A stretch of DNA of 64,000 nucleotides, from the NCBI GenBank assembly GCA_963827935.1, contig CAWHCN010000017.1:930001-994000 (forward strand), read 5' to 3'. Each line of letters starts with the position of its first letter. Position 1 is the first letter of the stretch. This DNA comes from DATFNV01 sp963827935 (lineage in GTDB: Bacteria; Planctomycetota; Planctomycetia; Gemmatales; Gemmataceae). The notes beneath the pieces are model-generated. The model was not told the origin of the DNA and did no database searches. It saw nothing but the letters and a program-made list of their open reading frames with translations. The position numbers were made by a program, and so were the translations under genes. This document shows positions 1-8,819 of this stretch, piece after piece.

Positions 1-1283
1 ACAGGCTCGACACCCGGTCGCCCACTTCGACGGGCGCATTGAGTTTGTTGGTGAATCGGCCCACCAACGTCGTCGGAGTGGCCTTTTCGATGCGAAGGGT
101 CCCGAGATAGCTGGCTCCCTTCGCCTCGCTGACGCGGTAGACCTCCAGAGTGTTTCCGACCGCAAGACCCGCGTCGCTGCCCACCGAGATCGCGACCAAC
201 CCGCTCCCACCGTCCACCTCGGTAACCTTCCCTTCGATCTTCTCCTTCGGGGGGTTGCGTCCCGAGGACGGCGGTTTGGCGGGGGCCGGTTTCTCCTTCT
301 CACCCGCCTTCCAGAAGTCGTGCAGCCGCAGCACGCCGGACGGCAGCTTGTCGCTGACCAGGATGCCATAGTCGCGCACGCCGAACTGTACGCCGGCCAG
401 GTCCTCCACGGCCTGGAAGGCGGCACCCAGCGGCACGTTGTCGAGGCTGATCCCGTGTTTCAGGGCCGTGGCAGTTCGCGGAATGGTCGAGACCATCGGG
501 GCGCCGGCTTTCTGCTTCAGCAACTCCAGCACATCGTCCAGAGGGACTTCCGCCGGGCCGAACTTCAGGTTCGTCGGCGTGTCGAGCGCCTTGCGGAGCT
601 TGTCCGCGACGGTGCCCTGGGGCTGGGCCTTCTTTTCCCACGCCCTCTGGGCCTCCTCGATCGAGCGGGCATACAGGGCCTTCGCGGACAAGGTATCCAA
701 ATAGTCTTGTTGACTGCTCAGCCATTTCAGAGCATGCTTCACGTTTTCGTCCGTCTTCTCCTCCTTGTTCCCTTTGCCCAGCAGATAGGGCAATTCCGCT
801 TTGGCCTTGGCGAGGTCGGCCTTGGCGGCTTGCAACATGGCCCTGGCCGTATCGACATCGGCCTTGGCCTGCTGAAGTTTCGCCTGCGCCGCGTCCACAT
901 CCTCCCTCGCCGTCACGCCTTTCTTGATAAGTTCAGCGATCCTTTGATACTGGGCCTCGGCAAGCCGCAGACCAGCCTCGGCCACCGCGTTGCGTGCCTC
1001 AGCGGTCTTGACGGCACTCTCGAGCGTCTCGACGGTGTGCTGGTGCGCCACCACCTTCTGAATCACCAGGAGTCGAGCGCGGTTCAATTCCGCCTCCGCC
1101 TCGCGCACCTTGGCGTCGGCCACGCGCACGTCGGGGTTGTCGCGCAGGGCCTGGGACAGCAATTCTTCCAGGGCCGAGGGCTTCTTCTCCTCGGCCGGCT
1201 TCTTCGGCGGCGGAGCCCCCGTCTGGGCCACGGCCACGCTGCCCAGGAACACCACCAGCAGGGCGGCGAGATTAGTTCGCATG
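1..1283 (-). CDS. Secreted coiled-coil protein (C-terminus outside window)
   Basis: The reading frame is open from an ATG at 1283 to the window edge, so at least 427 residues are present and the C-terminus is missing. The N-terminus is a short hydrophobic leader ending near VAVAQ, a plausible signal peptide. Residues about 35-170 are a long Ala/Glu/Lys-rich helical region of the kind seen in TolC or HlyD alpha-hairpins. The distal part (VEVGDRV near the edge) looks like a small beta-barrel. It is the last gene of a probable three-gene operon with the ECF sigma factor upstream; its start overlaps the preceding gene by 12 bases. Function is unknown; an envelope or adaptor role is inference. Confidence 0.75.
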
Positions 1284-1781
1284 ACGAGCCTCCTTTTCGC
1301 GGGCGTTTTTGATGGCCATGAGCAGCCAGTTGTCGTCGGGGGAGAACTTCGTGTCGTCTTCGGTGCCGGCATCCAGTGACTTGGAGTAGCAGTGCAGTGC
1401 CGCCTCGGGATCGGCGGCCTCGGTCAGGTAGCGATCCCCCGCCTGGCGCAGGGCGGTGGCGTTCTCGGGGACCTGCTCCGGGGGAGCCAACAACTCGGGC
1501 GCTGGACGACCGCCGGCGGGGCTTCTTCCGGCGCTGGCTGCTTCTCGACCTGGACTGGTGTGCCCGGGGCGGAAGTTGCCGGGGAGATCAGCGGCCAGCT
1601 CAATAGCCCGGCGGCATAGCAGGCGGCCAGCGCGGCCAGCAAGGCTCCACGGCGCAGCCGACCGCCGCTGTCGCAGCCGCCTCGTCGTGGCCGTCAGGAC
1701 GGCCTGCCGCAGCGCGCCGGCATCGGCTGGAGGAAGGGCAAGCAGATCGGTCAGGGGATCGGGGTCGTGGGGCTCGGTCAT
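1272..1781 (-). CDS. Small membrane protein of the ECF sigma operon (two compensating frameshifts)
   Basis: This 169-codon ORF begins 6 bases after the stop of the sigma factor gene and overlaps the next gene, so it belongs to the operon. The N-terminus (MTEPHDPDPLTDLLAL) and C-terminus (TEAADPEAALHCYSKSLDAG) look natural. The middle reads better in another frame, where bases about 1500-1690 encode a hydrophobic segment (LAACYAAGLLSWPLI) followed by a Pro-rich linker. This implies one inserted and one lost base near 1690 and 1500. The true protein is probably a single-pass membrane protein with a cytosolic N-terminus, in the position of an anti-sigma factor. No zinc-binding anti-sigma motif was found. 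Confidence 0.65.
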   Translation of the reverse strand: MTEPHDPDPLTDLLALPPADAGALRQAVLTATTRRLRQRRSAAPWSLAGRAGRLLCRRAIELAADLPGNFRPGHTSPGREAASAGRSPAGGRPAPELLAPPEQVPENATALRQAGDRYLTEAADPEAALHCYSKSLDAGTEDDTKFSPDDNWLLMAIKNAREKEARHAN

Positions 1782-1786
1782 CGGGG

Positions 1787-2339
1787 TTACTCCAGGGGGC
1801 CGTAGGCGGCGCGGAAGGCGTCGCGGGCCCGGCTCAACAGCGATTCGACCGCCTTGGGGGTCTCGTGCCAGTCGGCGGCGATGTCGGCCACGGCTCGTCC
1901 TTCGAGGTACTTGGCCCGCAGGACCGCTTCGTGCCGCTCGGAGAGTCCGGCCAGGGCGAGGGCGATGCGCTCGGCCCGCTCCTGGCGGAGGAGGTGGGCG
2001 TCGGCCGGCTCGCCTTCCCCCGCGCGAAGCCGCAAGCGGCCGTTGGCGGCGGCGCGCTCCTTGCGAAAGCGGTTGTGCAACAGGTTGGCCGCGATGCCCC
2101 GCAGCCAGCCGGCGAAGCTGCCCGCCGCAGGGTCAAACGCGCGGATGCGGCGGACCGCCGTCAGCCACGTCTCCTGCACCACCTCGTCGGCCGCGTCGCG
2201 CAGCCCGGCACAGCGCCAGAGTACATAGGCAAGGAGGGCGTCGAAACATTCGTCGTACCACGCGCGCCAGGCCGATTCGTCACCGACCAGGACGGCGCGG
2301 CGCAGGCGCGCTCGCGCCGACGCGCTCGCTGGATTGCAT
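1787..2339 (-). CDS. ECF-family RNA polymerase sigma factor (frameshift near start)
   Basis: Region 2 is visible in LLAYVLWRCAGLRDAADE followed by VVQETWLTAVRRI and the W-rich GWLRGIAANLLHNRFR. Region 4 is visible in GLSERHEAVLRAKYLEG and a helix-turn-helix ending SLLSRARDAFR. The region 2/region 4 pair without regions 1 and 3 is the ECF layout. The continuous frame has no ATG or GTG before region 2. The ATG at 2339 enters it only if one base is removed near 2300, so the start is reconstructed. It probably directs transcription of its own operon. Confidence 0.85.
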
Positions 2340-2438
2340 GACAGCGCCCTGGCCGGCCCTCCGCGGAACCTTCACCCCACCTATTGTCGCAGGGCGGGGG
2401 AATCCTTCGCTACGCAGGGGCGCAGGGTAAGGCGGCCT

Positions 2439-2726
2439 TCAAGAAGTTAGGATGCGCTTCTCGTAGGAGGGGTAGGCCAGCATCTGCATCTCGACGTTGA
2501 ACAGGCGGCCGGACTGGTCGCGCGCCTTGATGTCCAGAACCGAGAGCTTGTCGTCGGCCGCCTCCTTCGGATTCAACGGATTGAGCAGCTCGATGTCCTG
2601 GATGTGGTGCCCAGGGGCCGAGGCCAGCACCTTGTCGAGCACGTCGATCAGGATGGGCCGCGTCGCGTCACGTCCCAGCAGGTGCTTGAACGCGTAATCC
2701 ACCGTGGGATCGATGCCGATGATCAT
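2439..2726 (-). pseudogene. Rpn/PD-(D/E)XK transposase-family nuclease, N-terminal fragment
   Basis: Only about 95 residues are present against roughly 300 in full-length Rpn-type proteins. The visible part is the family N-terminus: GIDPTVDYAFKHLLG, then the nuclease core strand LDIKARD and VEMQM, which carry the Asp and Glu-x-Gln typical of PD-(D/E)XK folds. The frame ends at TGA after SYEKRILTS, before the last core helices, so activity is unlikely. It sits just after another Rpn-like gene on the same strand. The family contains recombination-promoting nucleases; here it looks like a remnant. Confidence 0.7.
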
Positions 2727-2833
2727 GGCGTGGGGTCACCCCGGTGTAGACGACGGGAGCGAGCACTCCGTCTCCCTGACATCATCCTGGACCGACGCCT
2801 CACGCTCCCAGAGCTGCGCGAAACGATTCCATG

Positions 2834-3644
2834 TCACGGCATTTGGCCGCGCAGGTTCAACCGGCGAAGTTTCCTCTCATCAACGATCCCGCGGAGGTGC
2901 TTGGCCACATCTCGCGGGACCGTACTGAACCGGTCTTTGAGGAGGTCGAGGATGGCCTCGTGGAGCGTCTCGGCTTTCCATTGCTGTACCAGCGGCGATT
3001 CGATCATGGTTTGCGTTCCTCTGAAAATGCTTAACAAGGCGGGCACCGGGAACCGCAGGCTCGTCATCACCTCCGTTACCACCAGCATATCAGCCCGATC
3101 CTTTGGTTGCGCCTCCCGATTAATCCTCAGAGCGCAGGCGCTCCAGGACGGCCTCGGGCGGCCCATCGAACTGCATCAGCGGCACCCACGGCACGACGCC
3201 GACATCACCCTCGGCCAGGAAGTCCGCCGCCGGCAGGGTCCACAATTCGACCGTCTTCCACTGGGCCTGGAGACGCGACAGCCCCAGCTTGCTGCGAACC
3301 TCGTGCTGGCCGCCGATCCGAAACTGGCCCTTCGGGCGGAGCACCAACATCAGCAACTCCGGCAGTTCGCCCAAGGTCGAATAGGCGAGGGTCAAGTCAT
3401 CCAGCGCCTGCTCGAGCGCCCTCCTCTCCGGGTAGGTCGCGACCTCGATGAGCACATGGTGCGGCTCCGGCTCGCCGTGCAAGAACGCCTGGAGCAGACC
3501 GTCCGGGTACTTGCGATTCTGCACGAGTTCGCCCGGCATCGGCTCGACGCGGCTGACGCCCTTCAGGCCGCCGACGAGCAGGGCGGATTTGCCCTGGTTG
3601 TGCAGCAGCCATTTGCTGCCGATATCGAACCGCTGACGCGCCAT
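2834..3644 (-). CDS. Conserved planctomycete Rpn-like protein (frameshifted)
   Basis: The first part starts at ATG 3644 with GGAGG seven bases upstream. It reads ARQRFDIGSKWLLHNQGK, then LVEVATYPERRALEQ-like and RIGGQHEVRSKLGLSRL segments to about residue 175. The second part continues in another frame from about 3145 (INREAQPKDRADMLVVTEVM to a charged C-terminus near DERKLRRLNL). Joined, they match a protein type I recall as common in Gemmataceae, with an Rpn-like N-terminus and a charged C-terminal tail. The shift lies between about 3120 and 3145. An internal ATG at 3007 (MIESPLVQQW) with GAGGAA upstream could also yield a short C-terminal protein. Function is unproven. Confidence 0.6.
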
Positions 3645-3659
3645 CCGCATGCCTCCGCG

Positions 3660-3760
3660 CTGTGCCCTTTCAGGGTCAATCCTCCGGCCTTCTGTCCGCG
3701 TCCCACAGCAGGACCGTCCTCCCGTCCTGCGAGGCGCTAGCCAGGCGTTTGCCGTCGGGG
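3660..3760 (-). repeat. Displaced copy of the kinase-WD40 gene 3' end
   Basis: These ~100 bases match 4697-4794, the last WD40 blade and stop region of the kinase-WD40 gene, at about 90% identity with one 3-base gap (counted by eye). The copy cannot be part of an intact propeller. It lies immediately downstream of the RelE-type toxin gene, so the toxin/antitoxin pair is bracketed by two copies in the same orientation. Confidence 0.85.
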
Positions 3761-3874
3761 TTTCTGCGGCGCCGTCGCGCTTGCGGAACCAGCCCACGGC
3801 ATCGGCGATCCGGGTGTCTTCGCCGCGAGGCGCTGGGCCAACTCGCGGCGCAGCACCAACGCGCTCCTGCCCGC

Positions 3875-4286
3875 TCACGCGGGCGGGTCTGTTGGGGTGC
3901 CCGGTTCGGTACCGTTGGCCTGCTGCCCGGCGGCCGACTCCGAGTCGAGGATGATCTGGCGGATGTTTTTCCGGCGCGATGTCGGCCTGCTCGGTCTTCG
4001 AGTAGACCGTGATGAGGACTACCTCCGACGCGCTCTTGGCCCAGTAGATGAGCCGATAGCCGCCGCTTTTGCCCTTCAGGGCGTTCGAGTTTTTGGCCCG
4101 GACCTTGAAGACCTCGTAACGCACACCGGCCACCTGATCGCCCGGCTTGCCACCGCCCGCCAACTCGTCGAGGGTCGGCTGCAAGTCCGATCTGATCTGG
4201 CGGTACTTTTTGGCCAGGTGCCGGAGGTTGCGCTTGAATTCGGGAGTGAACGTCACATGAAGCGGCGCAGGCGGGTCAGCCGGCAT
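3875..4286 (-). CDS. RelE/ParE-superfamily toxin (one-base frameshift)
   Basis: The N-terminal ~105 residues show the RelE-like fold signature: FTPEFKRNLRHLAKKY, then GVRYEVFKVRAKNSNALKGK, GGYRLIYW and EVVLITVYSKTEQADI. This is the pattern of mRNA-cleaving or gyrase-targeting type II toxins, with basic residues on the central strands. After residue ~105 the frame is lost at a run of five T on the plus strand (3966-3970). Removing one base restores ENIRQIILDSES and a stop at 3875. The ORF as written would instead run on through unrelated sequence. It overlaps the antitoxin gene upstream by 11 bases. Confidence 0.82.
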
Positions 4287-4494
4287 CGATCCCCTCCCAG
4301 AGGCGTTCGACCGGCAACGCTTCGCCGTCCTGGGCTTCTTCCCAGCCCTGCCGGAAGCTGTCGGCCGCCGGCTTGAGAAGCACGCTTTCGCGGTAGGTAC
4401 GGATCATCTGCAGCAACAAGGGGAAGTACTCTTCCGGGACGCCTTCCAGTTCGGCGAGCAGCTGCCGCTGCTGATCGGATAACAAGGCACTCAT
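4276..4494 (-). CDS. Antitoxin of the RelE-type pair
   Basis: This 72-residue acidic protein starts at ATG 4494, which has AAGGAGG six bases upstream and is preferred over upstream codons. It reads SALLSDQQRQLLAELEGV, then YFPLLLQMIRTYRESV and a C-terminus rich in Glu and Asp (FRQGWEEAQDGEALPVERL), suited to wrapping a basic toxin. The 11-base overlap with the toxin gene downstream and the matching size make antitoxin the best reading. No DNA-binding motif is obvious, so autoregulation is open. Confidence 0.78.
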   Translation of the reverse strand: MSALLSDQQRQLLAELEGVPEEYFPLLLQMIRTYRESVLLKPAADSFRQGWEEAQDGEALPVERLWEGIDAG

Positions 4495-4589
4495 CAAGTC
4501 CTCCTTTCGAGCCGCCGGGCATTGCTTGCCTAACGCCTCCCTCCTGTTGCATCGTACCGCGGAGAGGAACGGACACAAGCGGAAACGTC

Positions 4590-4712
4590 AAGACACGCTG
4601 CCAGCTTCCAGGACCGTCCCACGTCCCACAGCCGCACCGACTGATCCTGCGAGGCGCTTGCCATCGGGGCTGAACACCACGGTCTTCACCTGCTCGCTCT
4701 GCCCTTTCCGGG
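4590..4712 (-). pseudogene. Extra WD40 blade remnant after the kinase-WD40 stop codon
   Basis: Downstream of the stop at 4713, the minus strand still encodes a degenerate WD40 blade: VKTVVFSPDGKRLA followed by fragments of an LWDVG-like strand split across frames. It has no start and is shorter than one blade. It is best seen as leftover propeller sequence at the junction with the toxin/antitoxin pair. Confidence 0.6.
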
Positions 4713-7700
4713 TCAATCCTCCGGCCCCCTGTCCGCGTCCCACAGCCGCACCGTCTTGTCCTGCGAGGCGCTAGCCAGGCGTTTGCCGTCGGGGCTGAAC
4801 GCCACGGCGGTCACCGCGCCTATGTGCCCGTGGAAGTAGTGGACCACCATGGTCACGGCCCCCACGTGCCCCTTGAGGGCCAGGACCTCCTGCCCGGTCT
4901 CCGCGTCCCACAACCGCACCGTCTGGTCAAAAGAGGCGCTGGCCAGGCGTTTGCCGTAGGGGCTGAACGCCACGGCGGTCGCCTCGCCCGTGTGCCCCGT
5001 GAGGGCGCGAACCTCTTGCCCCGTCTCCGCGTCCCACACCCGGATCGTCCGGTCAGAAGAGGCGCTGGCCAGGCGCTTCCCGTCCGGGCTGAAGGCCACG
5101 GCGTACACTCCGGCCGTGTGCCCCGTGAAGGCGCGGACTTCCTGTCCCGTCTCGGCGTCCCACACCTTCACCTCTCCGGGCTTCCCTTCGTTGTAGAGCT
5201 CCCCCCGGAGGCGCTGGCCAGGCGTTTGCCGTCGCGGCTGAAGGCCACAGCGGTCACTGCGAGCGTGTGCCCCTTGAGGGCGTGGACCTCCTGCCCCGTC
5301 TCCGCGTCCCACACCCGGATCGTCTTGTCATAAGAGGCGCTCGCCAGGCGTTTCCCGTCGGGACTGAAGGCCACCGCTAGCACAAGGTCAGTGTGCCCGT
5401 GGAGGGTGCGGATGACCTGCCCTGTGTCAGCGTCCCACAGCCGGACCGTCTGGTCATCCGAGGCGCTGGCCAGACGCTTCCCGTCGGGACTGTAGACCAC
5501 GGCGTTCACAAAGCCCGTGTGTCCTGTGAGAGCGTGGATCTCCTGCCCCTTGTCCGCGTTCCATAGTCGCACTGTCTGGTCCCGGGAGGCGCTGGCCAGG
5601 CGCTTGCTATCGGGGCTGAAGGCTACGGCGCTCACCAAGTCTGTGTGTCCCTTGAGGGCGGGGACCTCTTGTCCCGTCTCCACATCCCACACCCGCACCG
5701 TCTGGTCCCAGGAGGCGCTGGCCAGCGCCTGCCATCGGGGCTGAAGGCCACGGCGGTCACACTGCTGGTGTGCCCCTTCAAGGCGCGGACTTCCTGCCCC
5801 GTTTCCGCGTCCCACACCCGCGCAATATTATCCAGAGAGCCGCTGGCCAGGTGCTTGCCGTCAGGGCTGAAGGCCACGGCGTACACCATTTCCGTGTGCC
5901 CCGTGAGGGCGCGGACCTCCTGCCCCGTCTCCGCGTCCCACAGCCGTACCGTCTTATCCCCGGAGGCGCTGGCCAAGCGCCTGCTATTGGGGCTGAAGGC
6001 CACAGCGTTCACAAAGTCCGTGTGCCCCGTGAGGGCGCGGACCTCCTGCCCCGTCTCCGCGTCCCACAACCGTACCGTCTTGTCAGAAGAGGCGCTGGCC
6101 AGGCGCTTGCCGTCGGGACTGAAGGCCACAGCGTTCACAAAGTCCGTGTGCCCCGTGAGGGCGCGGACCCCCTGCCCCGTCTCCGCGTCCCACAACCGCA
6201 CCGTCTTGTCCACGGAGGCGCTGGCCAGGCGCTTACCGTCTGGGCTGAAGGCCACGGCAGACACCCCATCCGTGTGCCCCTTGAGGGCGCGGAATTCCTG
6301 CCCCGTCTCCGTCTCCCACACCCGCACCGTCCGGTCCCAGGAGGCACTGGCTAGGCGCCTGCCATCGGGGCTGAAGGCCACCGCGGTCACAATGCCGGTG
6401 TGCCCCTTGAAGGCGCGGACCTCCTGCCCCGTCTCCGCGTCCCACAGCCGTACCGTCTGGTCATGAGAGGCGCTGGCCAGGCGTTTGCCGTCGGGGCTGA
6501 AGGCCACGGCGGTCACGACGCCGGTGTGCCCTCGGAAGACGCGCTGATTCTTCAGGAACTGGGTGGACAGGTAGTGATACTCCCAACCCCGGTAATCCCG
6601 GCGCGTCTTGTCCAGGAATTGCCAGGCCAGGTCGGCCCGGTTCTCGTTCCAGGCGGCCTGGGCCAAGGCCAATTGCCCGGAGTAGACCAGCCACTCCGCT
6701 CGCGTCAGCTGCGCCTCCTTCTCCGTTTTCTCCCGCACGCGCCCGCTGCTCGCTGCCCCGGGCGTTTATCTCGCTATCGCGAGCAGCATCGGCGTTCTGG
6801 TCGGCCCGACCCATCTCGACCAGCGCCCACAATGCCAAGCCGGTCGCCACGGCCGTCCCCAGCAAGAGCGCCGCCACCAACCCCGCCCCGAGCGGATTGC
6901 GTCGGCACCAGCGCCAACCCCGCTCGACGCGGCCCACCGGCCGCGCCCGAATCGGCTCCCCGTTCTGGAAGCGGCGCAGGTCCTCCGCTAGCGCCGCCGC
7001 GCTGGCGTAGCGCTTGGCCGGCTCTTTCTGCAGACACTTCAGGCAAACCGTCTCCAAATCCCGCGGCGTCTTCGGCTGCAACTGTGTCGGCGGCACCGGC
7101 TCGTCGGACACCACTTGCAGGATGGTGTCGAGTTGCGTGGCGGCTCGGAAGGGCGGGCGGCCGGTCAGCAATTCGTAGAGGATGGCGCCCAGCGCGTACA
7201 CGTCAGTGTGCGGGCCGATTTCCTTCGGCTTGCCGCCGGCCTGTTCCGGGGCCATGTACGACGGCGTGCCCATGATCGCACCGGTCGCCGTCAACCCCTC
7301 CCCGGGCTGACGCCCGGGGCTCGCCTCGTCGAGCTTCTTCGCCAGGCCGAAGTCGGTAATCTTGGGAATCAGAGACTCCTCGGACTCCTCCCCGGGCTGA
7401 CGCCCGGGGCTTGCCAATAAAACGTTCGCCAGCTTCAGGTCGCGGTGGACGATGCCGGCCTCGTGGGCGGCGTGCATCGCCCGGGCCAGCGTTTCGGCGA
7501 GGCGGGCCGCCTCCTTCGGCGGCAGGGGAACCCCACCGAGCTTCTTCTCCAGCGACCCGCCGGCGCAGAACTCCAGGGAGAAGAAGGGCCGGCCGTCCTG
7601 CTCGCCGACCTCGTAAATCTGCACGATGTTGGGGTGCTGCAAACGGGCGACCGCCTCCGCCTCCGTCTGAAACCGCGCTCGCTCCGCCGGGCCGGCGTGC

Positions 7701-7939
7701 TCGGCTACCAGGATCATCTTCAGGGCGACGAGGCGGCCGAGCTTGACGTGCCGCGCCTTGTAAACCACGCCCATGCCGCCGCGGCCCAGCTCGCCGAGAA
7801 TCTCATACCCCGCGATGGTGATCGCCTCCCCGGGCGGACGCCCGGGGCTCGCTGGGGTCGGCGGCAGCGTGGCCGTTTCTGACTCGACGGGTGGGCCGGG
7901 CGGTAGGGTGATGGCTTCGCCGGCGGGCAACTCAATCAT
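4713..7939 (-). CDS. Membrane Ser/Thr protein kinase with C-terminal WD40 propeller(s), frameshifted
   Basis: The kinase domain spans residues ~43-325: Gly loop GRGGMG at 52-57, Lys in VALKM near 74, HRDLKLAN at 165-172, DFG at 196-198 and APE at 230-232. A transmembrane helix (residues ~350-373) follows, then a charged linker and about fourteen WD40 blades of the form GHT..V.AVAFSPDGKRLASAS..TVRLWD. ATG 7939 has AAGGAAA upstream. Three frame breaks interrupt the gene: near 6740-6760, near 5724 (one G missing) and in C6 at 5201-5206 (one base missing). Each restores a normal blade when corrected, so a single protein of ~1075 residues is likely. Three in-frame ASPGRxPGE insertions lie within or beside the kinase domain. 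It probably senses a ligand or partner through the extracytoplasmic propeller. Confidence 0.85.
7300..7319. repeat. In-frame palindromic insert 3 (residues ~206-214 of the kinase)
   Basis: Perfect 8-bp inverted repeat CCCCGGGC/GCCCGGGG with a 4-base spacer, inside the longer shared block that encodes ASPGRQPGE. It lies between the DFG motif and the APE motif of the kinase. Confidence 0.85.
7390..7409. repeat. In-frame palindromic insert 2 (residues ~176-184 of the kinase)
   Basis: Same palindrome as at 7300, with flanking bases also shared, encoding ASPGRQPGE between the HRDLKLANVLL catalytic loop and the ITDFG strand, where most kinases have only a tight turn. Confidence 0.85.
7828..7847. 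repeat. In-frame palindromic insert 1 (residues ~30-38 of the kinase)
   Basis: Third copy with one changed spacer base, encoding ASPGRPPGE just before the kinase domain. All three copies are in the same orientation and frame. Confidence 0.85.
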
Positions 7940-8102
7940 GGCGATTTCCTTGGCGATGAGGGACTGAGTCTGCGCGAACGGTCGGCGCGGCGCGGGCGGT
8001 TCCCGAGTATCATTCAGGGGACTTGGCGATTATGGCGGGGAGCGCGTCACGCTGTCAACGATTCGCTCCGAGTGCGCAGCCGTCGTTCCCACCGCCGCAC
8101 AC

Positions 8103-8507
8103 TCAAAGGGGCGGTGCGGCGCCTCCACCACTCGACGGAGGCGGAGAAGGTGGCGGGGATGAGGCCGCCGCGATCCTCGCCAGGATGATCGCGAGCACCG
8201 AGGCCGGGACGATTCCGGCGACATCCTGGACACCGGCCTCCGCGATGCGCGCGACCCAACTGCAGACGGCAGCGCAGCGACGATTGAGCCCGGTACGGGG
8301 ATGGCCCCGAGGATGCCACGGCAGCACGACATGGTCGTTGGGCAGCCGCTGGGGCAGCCGGCTTGTGACGGCCACCACGTCGAACGGGCCTGTCGGCGTC
8401 AGCCGGTCTGCGGGAGTCACGATCACCGCGGGCCGGAGTTTGCGGATGCCGTTGGCGTCGGCGATCTCGGCCCAGATGATACGGCCGGTCACGGCGGGCG
8501 GGGTCAT
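8103..8507 (-). CDS. PemK/MazF-family toxin
   Basis: The sequence GRIIWAEIADANGIRKLRPAVIVTP is the characteristic first half of PemK/MazF endoribonucleases, with the conserved R-K-RPA-V stretch that forms the active site. It continues with DVVAVTSRLP and HVVLPWHPRGHPRTGLNRRCAAVCSW-type strands to about residue 105. The last ~20 residues (Pro/Ser/Gly-rich) come from a GC-rich palindromic stretch and may be a replaced or extended tail. The gene follows the antitoxin with 18 bases between them. The expected role is sequence-specific RNA cleavage held in check by the antitoxin. Confidence 0.82.
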   Translation of the reverse strand: MTPPAVTGRIIWAEIADANGIRKLRPAVIVTPADRLTPTGPFDVVAVTSRLPQRLPNDHVVLPWHPRGHPRTGLNRRCAAVCSWVARIAEAGVQDVAGIVPASVLAIILARIAAASSPPPSPPPSSGGGAAPPL

Positions 8508-8525
8508 CGTGACATCTCTCGCGGC

Positions 8526-8819
8526 TCAGAACGGTTTGGGCTCGTCGCCGTCGAACCACTCCTGCGGCGGCCGCAAGTTCTTTACGGCCCAGTCCCAATC
8601 GATCTGCGCCGCCAGCCGCTCAACATCCGCCCCGGCCAGTATCTCGCGCAGCAACTCCAGGTACTCCAGCGGGATGAGCGCTGCGAGATCTTCGCCGCCG
8701 CGGCGAACAATCAGCGGACGGTGGTCCGCGGCCACGCGCGTGAGGGCGTCGGAGAAATCCGGAGCTGCTGCCGGTTCATCCACCCGGCCCGGCTCTTCCA
8801 GCAGGGGTCTCGAATGCAT
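8526..8819 (-). CDS. Phd/YefM-like antitoxin of the PemK-type pair
   Basis: This 97-residue protein starts at ATG 8819 with AGAGGAA about seven bases upstream; a TTG at 8825 is possible but weaker. The core FSDALTRVAADHRPLIVRRG followed by GEDLAALIPLEYLELL is the Phd/YefM fold signature (helix, then R-G-ed-laalip). The C-terminus (DWDWAVKNLRPPQEWFDGDEPKPF) is acidic and aromatic, as expected for the toxin-binding part. It is immediately upstream of the toxin on the same strand. Confidence 0.82.
   Translation of the reverse strand: MHSRPLLEEPGRVDEPAAAPDFSDALTRVAADHRPLIVRRGGEDLAALIPLEYLELLREILAGADVERLAAQIDWDWAVKNLRPPQEWFDGDEPKPF

Noticed and set aside
320..1312. Long plus-strand ORF opposite the coiled-coil gene
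   Set aside because: It is the shadow of a high-GC gene on the minus strand and has Arg/Leu/Gly-rich composition without any motif. The minus strand has a signal peptide, a start and family-like periodicity.
5645..6466. 273-residue plus-strand ORF with repeats of SVCPVRARTSCPVSAS
   Set aside because: It is the antisense reading of WD40 blades; the repeat follows from the blade DNA. No start signal fits.
7300..7847. CRISPR array
   Set aside because: The three palindromes are unevenly spaced, lie in frame within a gene and have no uniform spacers.
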